A stretch of 40,990 nucleotides of DNA from assembly GCA_020442185.1 (NCBI GenBank), contig JAGRKS010000013.1:1-40990 (forward strand), in the 5' to 3' direction. The DNA is from Hyphomicrobiaceae bacterium. Lineage in GTDB: Bacteria; Pseudomonadota; Alphaproteobacteria; Rhizobiales; Hyphomicrobiaceae. A program made the position numbers and the translations under genes. Positions 8,451-18,300 of this stretch are shown here, piece after piece. Under the pieces are notes generated by a model that did not search any database, was not told where the DNA came from, and saw only the letters and a list, made by a program, of their open reading frames with translations. The stretch's first letter is position 1. Each line of letters starts with the position of its first letter.

Positions 8451-9955
8451 TGTCCGCGATTCCAAGTCTCCATGACGCCTTCGATGGTGCACGGCCGGCC
8501 CTGCCCAATTCTCTGCTCGAGGATCTACCGCTGCCAGCACTCAGGATCTTGACGTGCGGCTCTGTCGATGACGGGAAATCGACGCTGATCGGCCGTCTCC
8601 TTTGGGATGCGACCGACCTCGCCGACGATGTGCGGGCGTCTCTCGTCGGCGGCGGCAATGCAGACGGCACGGCCGTTCCGGATTTCAGTCGTCTACTCGA
8701 TGGCCTGGTTGCCGAACGCGAGCAAGGCATCACAATCGACGTCGCGTGGCGCTATTTCGACACGCCGACACGGCGTATTGTCGTGATCGACAGCCCCGGT
8801 CATGAGCAGTACACGCGCAACATGGCGAGCGGCGCCAGCCATGCCGACGTCGCGATCCTGCTTGTCGATGCGCGCCACGGCGTCAAGACGCAGACGCGCC
8901 GGCACGCCGCCATCCTCGACCTGATGGGCGTCAAGCGGGTCATCCTCGCCGTCAACAAGATGGACCTCGTCGGCTATCGGGAATCCGTCTTCCGCGAAAT
9001 CGAACGCCAGTTCCAGCCCCTGACACGGCATTTCGGATTCCTGGAGCACACCGCCATCCCCCTCGCCGCCGTCACCGGCGAGAACGTCACGCGCGGCAGC
9101 GCCGCCATGCCCTGGTACGGCGGGCCGACACTGATCGAGTGCCTCGAGGCAGCGCCGGGACGCGCGGCGGATCAGAGCGCGCCCCTGCGTTTCCCCGTGC
9201 AGCGCGTGCTGCGCGACGGCCGCGATCTGCGTGGCCTCGGCGGCACGGTCGCCGCGGGCGAAGTTTCGGTCGGCGACAGCGTCGTCGATGTCGCAAGCGG
9301 TCGCGAGGCGCGCGTTGCACGCATCGTCACCTTCGACGGTGATCTCAAGACGGCCCGAACCGGCCAGGCGGTCGTTATCGCACTCGATCGTGATCTCGAC
9401 ATCGCGCGTGGCAATGTGCTGGCATCCCCGATGCGGGCGCCGGTTTCGGCCATCGAGATCGAGGCGCGTCTCGTCTGGCTTTCGGACGATCCGTTCGATC
9501 CTCGGGGTGGCTACCTTCTGCGGACGACGACGGATATCGCGACGATTTCCAGGCTCGAGATCACCGCTGAACTGGATCTCGCGACGTTCGCGTCGCAACC
9601 GGCCTCCACGGCTTCGAGCAACGATATCGTCTCAGCAAGCATCGTGCTCGGCCGGGCCGTCGCCTGTGAGCCGTTCACGGAGGCCCCGGTCACGGGATCG
9701 TTTCTCGTCGTCGATGCCATTACGGGGACGACGGTCGCAGCCGGAACGGTCGCCGAGGCTTCAGCAAAGTCCCGACGCAGCGGAACCGCCGGCCGAGGTC
9801 CGGAGTTCCGGCTCGACCGGTCGGTCCTGGCACGCGGGCTCTGTCGCGACATCGACGATACCTTTGAGGGGCGCGCGGAATTCGCCCGGCGTGTCGAGGA
9901 GGTCGCGCTACTTTTGAAGGCCGCAGGCATAGATGCCGTGCGCGATGGCAACTAA
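8450..9955 (+). CDS. cysN: Sulfate adenylyltransferase subunit 1 (GTPase)
   Basis: The regulatory GTPase subunit couples GTP hydrolysis to APS synthesis by CysD. At 501 residues it matches CysN alone and has no fused CysC kinase. The G1 loop CGSVDDGKSTLIGRL begins near residue 36, followed by EREQGITIDVAWRYF (G2), DSPGHEQYTRNM (G3) and NKMDLVG (G4). The rest is EF-Tu-like beta-barrel domains. It is the last enzyme gene of the sulfate operon; a permease gene follows after about 130 bases. Confidence 0.96.
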   Translation: MSAIPSLHDAFDGARPALPNSLLEDLPLPALRILTCGSVDDGKSTLIGRLLWDATDLADDVRASLVGGGNADGTAVPDFSRLLDGLVAEREQGITIDVAWRYFDTPTRRIVVIDSPGHEQYTRNMASGASHADVAILLVDARHGVKTQTRRHAAILDLMGVKRVILAVNKMDLVGYRESVFREIERQFQPLTRHFGFLEHTAIPLAAVTGENVTRGSAAMPWYGGPTLIECLEAAPGRAADQSAPLRFPVQRVLRDGRDLRGLGGTVAAGEVSVGDSVVDVASGREARVARIVTFDGDLKTARTGQAVVIALDRDLDIARGNVLASPMRAPVSAIEIEARLVWLSDDPFDPRGGYLLRTTTDIATISRLEITAELDLATFASQPASTASSNDIVSASIVLGRAVACEPFTEAPVTGSFLVVDAITGTTVAAGTVAEASAKSRRSGTAGRGPEFRLDRSVLARGLCRDIDDTFEGRAEFARRVEEVALLLKAAGIDAVRDGN

Positions 9956-10087
9956 CGTCGCAAAGTAGCTTGTCTCACAGTCACGCGGGCCGCTTTCCCG
10001 TCGGACAGGCCCGGACTTGAACTCGAAGGCGCGACCGCAATCGCTCGCAGCTTGGCGCGGGCCGCCAACCTTAAGCCGTGGACGTCA

Positions 10088-10909
10088 ATGGATATCGCGC
10101 TCAACGAACCATTGCTGTTGTTGTCGGCCGCGGGTTTGGTCGTCGGGTTCCTCGTCGGACTGACGGGCGTCGGCGCGGGCGCCATCACCACGCCGATGCT
10201 GATCACGATATTCGGCATCCCGCCGGCGGTCGCCGTCGGAACCGACCTGCTTTTTGCGGCAATCACGAAGGCGAGCGCCGCCTTGCGCCACCACCGCCTG
10301 GGGAACGTGGACTGGCAAATCCTGAAATGGCTCGCCGCCGGGAGCCTGTCCGCGGCGCTGCTGACGCTGCTCTCGCTGGTCGTCATGGCAGCCGACACCG
10401 CCAATACCGCAGCAACGATCCGTGCCGGCCTTGCCATCGTGCTGGTCGCAAGCGCCATCATCATTCCGCTCTGCCCCTACATTCTCAAAACGGGCATGGA
10501 CGCGAGCGACATACCGAGCGAACGACGGTTGCGGCCAAAATCGACACTCGCGTTCGGCCTCGTGCTCGGCGTCCTCGTCACGCTGACCTCGGTCGGGGCG
10601 GGCGCTATCGGTGTCGCCGCTCTGTCGCTCCTCTATCCCGCGCTGCTGGCGCGTCGCATCGTCGGCACCGACGTCGTTCACGCAATACCGCTGGCGTTCG
10701 TCTCTGGGCTCGGCCACCTGGGCCTCGGCAACATCGACTGGCTGGTGCTAGCCGCACTTCTCGCCGGCTCGATACCAGGCATCGCCATCGGTTCTCGGCT
10801 GACGGGCTTCCTGCCGGATTGGCTGCTGCGACTTGGGCTATCCGCGATGCTGCTCTATGCCGCCTACCTGCTGATGCCATTTCTCCGCGCCATGCTGGCG
10901 GCGGCGTAG
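10088..10909 (+). CDS. TauE/SafE family sulfite/anion permease
   Basis: An inner-membrane transporter of the TauE/SafE family with about eight predicted membrane segments. The family repeats are visible: GFLVGLTGVGAGAITTPML (about 19-37), FGIPPAVAVGTDLLFAAITK, then the second half GVLVTLTSVGAGAIGVAALS and RRIVGTDVVHAI. It has about 273 residues from the ATG at 10088. A TTG 36 bases upstream is a possible alternative, and neither has a clear ribosome-binding site. Its position after cysN suggests transport of sulfate, sulfite or another sulfur anion. The direction of transport cannot be told from sequence. Confidence 0.88.
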   Translation: MDIALNEPLLLLSAAGLVVGFLVGLTGVGAGAITTPMLITIFGIPPAVAVGTDLLFAAITKASAALRHHRLGNVDWQILKWLAAGSLSAALLTLLSLVVMAADTANTAATIRAGLAIVLVASAIIIPLCPYILKTGMDASDIPSERRLRPKSTLAFGLVLGVLVTLTSVGAGAIGVAALSLLYPALLARRIVGTDVVHAIPLAFVSGLGHLGLGNIDWLVLAALLAGSIPGIAIGSRLTGFLPDWLLRLGLSAMLLYAAYLLMPFLRAMLAAA

Positions 10910-11350
10910 AGGTCGGCTCGAAATCCGGTCGGCGGGCGGGCGGGGCGGTATTTTCGCTCACGTTTCTTGCGCAACTGCGAGGGCCGGACCGGCTGGCCAA
11001 GGCTCGATATCCGGGTTAGGCTGAACGATATTTCAACGAGAGCCCTGTTGCCGTGGTGATTGCCTCCAGTTTTTCGCCAGCATTGCCGAGCCGGGTGGCC
11101 ACCTTGAAGCGTGCCAACCGGAACAAGACCAATGATTTGGCGAACGTCATCAATCCCACGCACCTCGTCGAACGAGTGTCGTTCGCCGCATCACGCCAGC
11201 AACCAGTTCGAACCGAAATGTCCGCCGGAACGACCAATACTAGGCTACCTTCACGACCTGGCGCGCTTGCCGTCCGGACGTACACTTATGCTCACTACCG
11301 GCATGCGTAACGCCGACTGAGGCCCGATAGAATTGCCGAGTACGATTGAC
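10910..11350. other. Intergenic region with no convincing gene
   Basis: About 440 bases between the permease and the protease gene. Small frames on both strands (about 11016-11310) have unnatural composition and no family resemblance. No terminator hairpin with a T-run or tRNA was seen. It presumably contains the protease promoter. Confidence 0.5.
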
Positions 11351-13636
11351 ATGACGATTGAGCCCAATGTCGCCACGCCATCACGCCGCGCGAAGCCTCG
11401 GATTTCCATCGAGGCCTGGGCTGCGGTTTTTGCTCTGCTCGCCAGCGTATCGATGCTGCTGGTTCCGTCTGCGTTGCGGGCCGCACCACTCAGTGCCCAC
11501 GAGATCAGCGACGTGGCCGGCATCAGTCACGAAGTAGCTGGCCGCGGCTGGCAGGGCGGATTCGGCGGCGGGTACAGGCCCGGCGGCTATGGCGGGGGAT
11601 ACCGGCCGGGCGGCGGCGGGCCGAACTGGCTCAAGATCATTCCGCAGATCGAAAAACTTTCCAAGGGATGCTCTCGTGCCGCACGCCGTGCTGGCTGGTG
11701 CGGCGGCGGCCGCCCTGGGGGGCGACCGGGTGGAAGCTCACCACCACCGAAACGCGACCGCATAACCTGCATCAATGGCTCTCGCGCCGGGAAGGGCTGC
11801 ATCTGCCGCGCTGGCCTGCGCGTCACCGCGCTTGGCAATGGCCGCTTCAAGTGCATCCCCGTGGCTGGCAGTTGCCCGCCCGGCAAGGTGCGCGCCGGCC
11901 GCCGCTGCATCGACATCGTCCGGCCCGACCCGCCGCGGCCAGGCTGCATTGGCGGCCGGAGCGTCGGAGGAGCCTGCATTTGCCCAGCCGGCACGCGGCC
12001 GACGCGCCTCAGCCGCTGGCGGACTCGCTGCGTTGCATCGCCATGCCCCTCGGGATCGAAGCGGGCCGGGCGTCATTGCATCGCCATCGAGACGGCACCG
12101 CCTTCCGTGCCACCGCCACCGTTCAGATGCCCGACCGGCAAAGCCTCGGCGGACGGCCGCTGCCCGTCTTCGGACTGCCCGTCGGGATGGAGCCGGATGG
12201 CCGGGCGTTGCCAGCGCATCGTCGACACGAGCTGTCCGGCCGGATCGGTACGGAAAGGAGCGATCTGCGCAGCGATCACGCTGCCGCCGCCACGCCCGCC
12301 GCCGGTCGCCGCCGTGCCGCCTCCGGTCCGGACACCCGGCCAAGCTGCTACAGCGGCCGCGGACTCCGACTTCGTGCCCGACGAGGTGCTGATCGAGATC
12401 ACAGACGCGACCCCGAAGCCAATCGTCGACCGGCTGATCGCCACCTATGCGCTGCAGCTGCTTTCCGAACGGCGCCTGACTTATCTCGACGTCGGCCTTT
12501 ACCGGTTGCGTATTCCACGCAGCGAAACCGTCCCAAGCGTCGTGGCGGCGCTGTCACGGGAAGCGGGCGTCGCGGCGGCGCAGCCGAACTACATCTACCG
12601 TCTCAACGCCGGCTCTGTTGCCACCGCCCCCGTCAAGCTGCCGCAGTATGCCGTCGATCTGATCAAGGCACGGCAAGCGCACGGCGTCTCTCGCGGCCAA
12701 AACGTGCTGGTGGCGGTGATCGACACCGGCATCGACCGCGGGCATCCGGAAATCGGGGACGCCGTGACCAAATCCTTCGACGCGTTCACCGCTGACAGTG
12801 GGCAGGCGAGTCCTGCCTCGAACGCAAAGGTTGCAACCGCAACGGGTGCGGCCATAGCGGGCGCAACCGGCGACGGCTCGACCGGGCCCTTCGCGGACGC
12901 CCATGGCACCGGCATCGCCGGCATCATCGCCGCCAGCGGCCAGCTGCAAGGCGTGGCGCCGGACGCCCGCATTCTCGCCGTTCGTGCCTTCGAGGGCACA
13001 AGCTCGGCGACGGAGCCCCGCGTCAGCGCTGGCGGCGCCCGCAGCGGTCGAGGCGGCAATGTGGGCGCCCGCGGCACCGGAACGACGGAACGGGTCGCAG
13101 CAGGGCTCGACTGGGCACTCGAAAACGGCGCACGCGTCGTCAACATGAGTTTTGAAGGCAGCCGCGACGACCTCGTCACCCGGCTGATCGACAAGGGCGA
13201 CGGTGATGGCGTCGTGTTCGTCGCCGCGGCAGGCAACGGCGGACCAAAGGCGCGCCCGGCGTTTCCAGCGGCACTACCCGCCGTCATTGCCGTCACGGCC
13301 ATAGACGACCGGCAAGCCATTTACGCGCATGCCAACGCCGGGGCCTACATCGACCTCGCCGCGCCAGGCGTCAACGTGCTCGTGCCGGCGCCGGATAACG
13401 CTTACGACATGGCGAGCGGCACATCGTTCGCGGCCGCCCACGTCAGTGGCATCGCCGCGCTCGTGCTGTCTCGCTCGCCGAGGATCGGCCGGGCCGGCCT
13501 GCGCGACCAGCTGAGATCGACGGCCGTCGATCTCGGCAAGCCCGGCAGCGACGAAACGTTCGGCGCCGGCGCCGTCGACGCCATGAAGGCGCTCGACGAT
13601 CAGACGGCACAGGCCGCTGCCCCATCGCGACGCTGA
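11351..13636 (+). CDS. Secreted S8 (subtilisin-like) serine protease with cysteine-rich repeats
   Basis: A 761-residue exported protease. An N-terminal hydrophobic segment (about 20-45, AVFALLASVSMLLVPSALRA) looks like a signal peptide. A Gly/Tyr/Arg/Pro stretch (GGGYRPGG repeats) follows at about 65-90. A cysteine-rich region (about 139-306) holds five short CPxG-type units and two longer units with CIC. After a proline-rich linker, an inhibitor-like prodomain (about 340-420) precedes the catalytic domain. The triad is D458 (VIDTGID), H518 (HGTGIAG) and S692 (SGTSFAAAHVSG). The ATG at 11351 is preferred over a TTG six codons upstream. The substrate is unknown. A long overlapping frame in the repeat region is a composition artefact. 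Confidence 0.9.
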   Translation: MTIEPNVATPSRRAKPRISIEAWAAVFALLASVSMLLVPSALRAAPLSAHEISDVAGISHEVAGRGWQGGFGGGYRPGGYGGGYRPGGGGPNWLKIIPQIEKLSKGCSRAARRAGWCGGGRPGGRPGGSSPPPKRDRITCINGSRAGKGCICRAGLRVTALGNGRFKCIPVAGSCPPGKVRAGRRCIDIVRPDPPRPGCIGGRSVGGACICPAGTRPTRLSRWRTRCVASPCPSGSKRAGRHCIAIETAPPSVPPPPFRCPTGKASADGRCPSSDCPSGWSRMAGRCQRIVDTSCPAGSVRKGAICAAITLPPPRPPPVAAVPPPVRTPGQAATAAADSDFVPDEVLIEITDATPKPIVDRLIATYALQLLSERRLTYLDVGLYRLRIPRSETVPSVVAALSREAGVAAAQPNYIYRLNAGSVATAPVKLPQYAVDLIKARQAHGVSRGQNVLVAVIDTGIDRGHPEIGDAVTKSFDAFTADSGQASPASNAKVATATGAAIAGATGDGSTGPFADAHGTGIAGIIAASGQLQGVAPDARILAVRAFEGTSSATEPRVSAGGARSGRGGNVGARGTGTTERVAAGLDWALENGARVVNMSFEGSRDDLVTRLIDKGDGDGVVFVAAAGNGGPKARPAFPAALPAVIAVTAIDDRQAIYAHANAGAYIDLAAPGVNVLVPAPDNAYDMASGTSFAAAHVSGIAALVLSRSPRIGRAGLRDQLRSTAVDLGKPGSDETFGAGAVDAMKALDDQTAQAAAPSRR

Positions 13637-13953
13637 GCGACCGAGACGCGGCAACACGCCCCTTTGGCCCGCGCCCCGAGGCGGAGAAGCGGTCCCGCCC
13701 CTGCATCCGGAGGGTTGAACGCCGGCCAAATGTCAGCGTTCGGAGGGCAACGGACGCCCTCGGCGGTCGCAGAACCACAGATTGCCGCTTTTTCGTAACA
13801 GAGTTTCACGTGCGGCACTTCGCTCGGCCGCGCCATGGCACGGCGGATCTGTGTTAACGAGAACAGCGTATACGAGCATGACATCGCAAGCCGGACGGTA
13901 TCATCGCGGGGGCAGACTTGCCCGCCGCGCACGGATCGGAAACGGACGAAGAC
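13637..13953. other. Intergenic region upstream of the RND efflux genes
   Basis: About 317 bases without a convincing gene. CTGT-N10-ACAG, an imperfectly conserved dyad around 13850-13870, could be a regulator site, but this is weak. No adjacent TetR- or MarR-type repressor gene, commonly paired with such pumps, is present. Confidence 0.4.
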
Positions 13954-15384
13954 ATGTTGCACAAGCCCGTCGGCAACCCTGCCGCGCGCCCTGACGTCAG
14001 CGAACCGGGCGCGAACCCCGGAAACGCCGTCGAGGACTTCGGCGACGCTCGGCTAGGCACGCCGGCCGCCTCGCCAGGTCCCGCGGCCAGTGGCCGATCC
14101 CAAAACCCATTCATCTCCCGCGTCGCGCGTGTCGTGCGCTTCACCGCCAAGGCGTTGCTGCCTTTTGCCGTCCTCGCCGCCGGATGGGGCGGATACCAGT
14201 ACTTGAAGGCAACACGTCCTGAACCGCCCAAACAGGCGCAGACGGAGCGCGTCTTTGCCGTCACCATGCATCCGGTCAAGCGTCAAACCCTGCAGCCGAC
14301 GCTCAAGCTCTACGGCACGACCGTCGCCGGACGCGAGTTCGACATTCGCGCGCTCGTCTCCGGACGCGTCATCACCACAAGCGACGAATTGCGCGAAGGC
14401 GGCCTGATCGGCGCCGGCCAATCCTTGATCACGATCGACCCGTTCGACTACCGAACGGCGCTCGAGGAAGCCAAGGCCCAGCGCACGGAAACGAGCGCCC
14501 GCATCCGCGAGCAGGAGGCATCACTGGCCTCCGAAAAGAGATCTCTCGAACACGCACGCTCGCAATTGGCACTGGCTGAGGCCGATCTCGAACGCGCCGT
14601 AACGCTCGCGCAGCGGGGCAACCTGTCCGAAAAGTCGGTGGACGACCGCCGCCAGATCTTGCTGCAGCGCCAGCAGGCCGCCGACCAGACCGCGAACAGC
14701 CTCGCCGTCTGGGAAGCGCGGATCGCCCAGAGCAAGGCCGCGGTCGCTCGCCTCGATGTCGTCATCGAACGGGCTGGTCGACGCCTCGAAGAGACGGTGC
14801 TGACCGCGCCGTTCGATGCCTACGTTACCGAGGTTTCGGCGCAGACCGGCCGCATGGTCGGCATCAACGACAAGATCGCAAAGCTGATCGACCGCGCCTG
14901 GATCGAAGCGCGCTTCACGCTGACCGACAGCCAGTATGGACGGCTGATTGCGAAATACGGCCGGCTCGAAGGCCGCAAAATCGAGCTGACGTGGCGGCTC
15001 GGCAGCGAAGCCTTCCGGTATGCGGCGGAGGTTTCGCGCATCGGTGCGCAGATCAGTTCATCGAGCGGCGGCATCGACGTCTTCGCCCGCATCATCGACC
15101 CGACGACGCCAACGCAGATCCGCCCGGGCGCGTTCGTCGAAATCGAAGTGCCGGATGTACGCTTCGATGATGTCGTGCAGGTGCCGAATGCCGCGCTCTA
15201 CGATGGCGATACCGTCTACGTTGCGGTCGCCGGCCGTCTCGATCCGCGCAAGGTGGAAATCGTCGGCACGGCGGGGAGCGATCTCCTTCTACGCGGCCCG
15301 CTCAATGATGGAGAACGGATCGTGACGACACGCCTGCCGACTCCTGGCAAGGGTGTTGCCGTCAAGGAAGCGGCGGTGCCATGA
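13954..15384 (+). CDS. RND efflux periplasmic adaptor subunit (HlyD/AcrA family)
   Basis: The membrane-fusion protein linking an RND pump to an outer-membrane channel. It is 476 residues from the ATG at 13954; an in-frame TTG twelve codons upstream is possible. A cytoplasmic N-terminal tail of about 50 residues precedes one membrane anchor (about 56-72). The lipoyl half-motif (TVAGREFDIRALVSGRV) follows, then a long alpha-hairpin coiled coil (about 170-270, rich in E, A, Q and R), ETVLTAPFDAYVTEV, and the beta-barrel and membrane-proximal domains. Its stop overlaps the pump gene start (ATGA), as expected for an adaptor-pump operon. The substrate is unknown. Confidence 0.93.
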   Translation: MLHKPVGNPAARPDVSEPGANPGNAVEDFGDARLGTPAASPGPAASGRSQNPFISRVARVVRFTAKALLPFAVLAAGWGGYQYLKATRPEPPKQAQTERVFAVTMHPVKRQTLQPTLKLYGTTVAGREFDIRALVSGRVITTSDELREGGLIGAGQSLITIDPFDYRTALEEAKAQRTETSARIREQEASLASEKRSLEHARSQLALAEADLERAVTLAQRGNLSEKSVDDRRQILLQRQQAADQTANSLAVWEARIAQSKAAVARLDVVIERAGRRLEETVLTAPFDAYVTEVSAQTGRMVGINDKIAKLIDRAWIEARFTLTDSQYGRLIAKYGRLEGRKIELTWRLGSEAFRYAAEVSRIGAQISSSSGGIDVFARIIDPTTPTQIRPGAFVEIEVPDVRFDDVVQVPNAALYDGDTVYVAVAGRLDPRKVEIVGTAGSDLLLRGPLNDGERIVTTRLPTPGKGVAVKEAAVP

Positions 15385-18300
15385 CGCGACGCAGCGCGAA
15401 GCCCACCGGAGGCTCCGCCGAGAGGCGCGGCGCAGCGAGCGGACGTCACGGTCTCGTTGGACTTTTCGTGCGCCATCCGACGGCGCCGAACCTCCTGATG
15501 CTGACGCTCATTCTGATCGGCCTCTTTTCCGTCACCCGCCTCAACCGACAGTTTTTCCCGAACTTCGATTTTCCGATCATCTCCGTGACCGTCGCCTGGC
15601 CGGGTGCCAGCGCCGAAGACACCGAAACGAATATCCTCGACGTTCTCGAGCCCGAGCTGCGTTTCCTCGACGACGTTTCCGAGGTCACCTCGATCGCGCG
15701 CGAGGGCTCGGCCGTCATCTCGATCGAACTCGTTTCCGGTGCCGACCTGCAGAAGGCGCAGAGCGATGTCGAGCAAGCGGTTGCGCGCGTCACGACGCTG
15801 CCTGAAACGGCGGAGCGGCCGATCATCTCGCGGGCGACGCTGTTCGACAACGTCGCGAGAATTGCCATATCCGGCCCGTTCACAGAGCGCGTTTTGAAGA
15901 ACCACGCCAAGAACCTGCGTGACGGGTTGCTCGCGGCGGGCATCGACCGGGTCACGCTGGTTGGCGCGCGCGAGGAAGAAGTTTGGATCTCGCTGCGTGA
16001 CGAAGACATGCGCCGTCTCGGCCTGTCGCTCGAAGCGGTCTCGCGCATTGTCCGCGACAACACGCAGGACATTCCCGCCGGCAAGCTCGAGGGAGCTGTC
16101 GACGTGCAATTGCGCTCCCGCGCCGAACGCAAGACGGCCGAGACGATCGCCAACATCGAGATCAAGTCGGCGGCAACCGGCGAAAAGGTCTTGTTGCGAG
16201 ACGTCGCGACGATCGACACCCGCTTCGAGCGCGAAGGCAAGATCGGCGTCTTCAAGGGCGAGCGCGCGGTCGAGCTTCAGGTGCAGCGCTCCCTCGGCGC
16301 CGATACGCTCGTCACCATGCGCAACATGCAGGACTACCTCGACAAGGTACGTCCGACCCTTCCGCCGACACTCAACATCGAGACCTACGATGTCGCCGGC
16401 AAGCTCGTCGTGCAGCGACTGGGCATCCTGATCGACAACGGACTGCAGGGCCTTGTTCTGGTGCTCGTCATGCTGTTCGTCTTTCTCAACGCCCGCATTG
16501 CGTTCTGGGTGGCGGCCGGCATCCCGATTGCCCTGCTGGCGTCGCTCGGCGTCATGTACATCAGTGGCCAGTCGATCAACATGGTCTCGATGTTCGCCCT
16601 CATCATGATGCTCGGCATCATCGTCGACGACGCCATCGTCGTCGGCGAGCAGGCGGCGACCAACGAGGAGGCCGGCATGCCGAGTCTCGAGGCCGCCGAG
16701 CAGGGGGCGCTGAAGATGCTAGCGCCGGTGATCGCGGCCACACTGACGACAGCGTGCGCCTTCATGCCGATCCTGTTCATCGGTGATCGCATCGGCGACA
16801 TCATGGGCGCCATTCCCCTGGTCGTGCTCTCGGTCCTCGTCGCCAGCACGATCGAGTGCTTTCTCATTCTGCCGGGACACCTCCGGCATGGAGGCGCATC
16901 CTTGCACGCCCGCAAGGTGAGCCGCCCCCGTGCGGCTTTCGATCGCGGCTTCGCGCGCTTTCGCGATGGGCCGTTCCGAGCTTTTGTCACGATGACATTG
17001 CGCTGGCGCTACACGACGCTCGCCGCGCTCGTCGCGCTCCTGATGTTCGCGGTCGGCATGCTTGCGGGCGGCCGAGTCGGTTTCGAGTTCTTTCCGTCGC
17101 CCGAGCCCGAAAACATTTCCGCGCTGGTGACCTTCGCCCCCGGCACGCCGCGCGAAGCACAAGTGCGCGCCGTCCAGCGCGTCGAGGATGCGATCCGTAA
17201 AGCAGAAGCCTCACTTCTAGGAAAAGGCGCAGTGCTGCCCGAGAGCCGCGCCACCAGTGCATCCGCGCGTCAGCCCGGGAATGCCGGCGGTGGCGCCAGC
17301 ACCAGCGACGCCAGCACCAGCGACGCCCAAAAGCTGGACGTCGCCAACGCGCCCAGCCATCTCGTCGATACAGTGTTCTCGACCATCGGTCAGGCCGGGC
17401 GCGCGCAGGGCGACAACCTCGCCCAGGTCGACGTGCAGCTGACCCCGAGCGAATCCCGTAACATCCCAACGAAAAAGATCGTCGCCGCATGGAACAAGGC
17501 GGTTCCGGCAATACCCGGTGTCGAACGCGTCGCGATCTTCGGACGCCGCGGCGGACCACCGGGACGCGATGTCGACATCCGCTTGCAGAACGGCCCGATC
17601 GAAAGTCTCAAGAAGGCGGCCGAGGACGTCAAGCAGGCGCTGACGAGCTTTCCCGGCGTCAGCGGCATCGACGACGACTTGCCTTACGGCAAGCAGGAGT
17701 ACGTCTTCACTCTGACGCCACGCGGCCTCTCGCTCGGCTTCACGGGACAAATGATCGGCCAGCAGGTGCGCGCCGCGTTCGAAGGGACGATCGCAACGCG
17801 GTTCGCTCGCGGCGACGAGGAAATCACGGTGCGCGTGAAGCGTGAACAGGAACTTGCCGGTCGCGCCGACCTCGGGCGCCTCTACCTCTCGGCCCCGAGT
17901 GGAGAACGCGTACCGTTGATCGAGGTTGTCGCAATCGAGGAGCGGCGCACCTTTTCGATCGTCCAGCGCAAGGATGGCATCCGCACCGTCGCCGTAACGG
18001 CCGATATCGACAGCGACGTGACGAAATCGCAGGACGTGCTCGCGCGGTTGTCACGCGAAGTGCTGCCGCCGATCATGGAAAAGCACGGGCTGAGTTATAC
18101 GTTCAAGGGTCGCGCGGACGAGACGCAGAAATCCTTCAAGGACCTGAAACAAGGCGCGATGCTGGCGCTGGCCCTGATCTATATCGTGCTCGGTTGGGTG
18201 TTCGCCAGCTACTGGAAGCCATTCGCCGTGATGGCGATCATACCGTTCGGCTTCGTCGGCGCGGTGTTCGGCCACTACGTTGCCGGCTACAATCTCACGA

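Noticed and set aside
8693..9598. 301-codon open frame on the minus strand opposite cysN
   Set aside because: Antisense to the clear GTPase gene with all G motifs.
9986..10013. Hairpin CGGGCC/GGCCCG after cysN as terminator
   Set aside because: The stem is short and lacks a T-run, and the permease gene downstream may be co-transcribed.
11016..11310. Short frames on both strands in the gap before the protease
   Set aside because: No family resemblance, weak starts and mutual overlap.
11668..12795. 375-codon frame overlapping the protease gene on the same strand
   Set aside because: The translation is Arg/His/Pro-rich and low complexity; the protease frame has the catalytic triad and the cysteine repeats.
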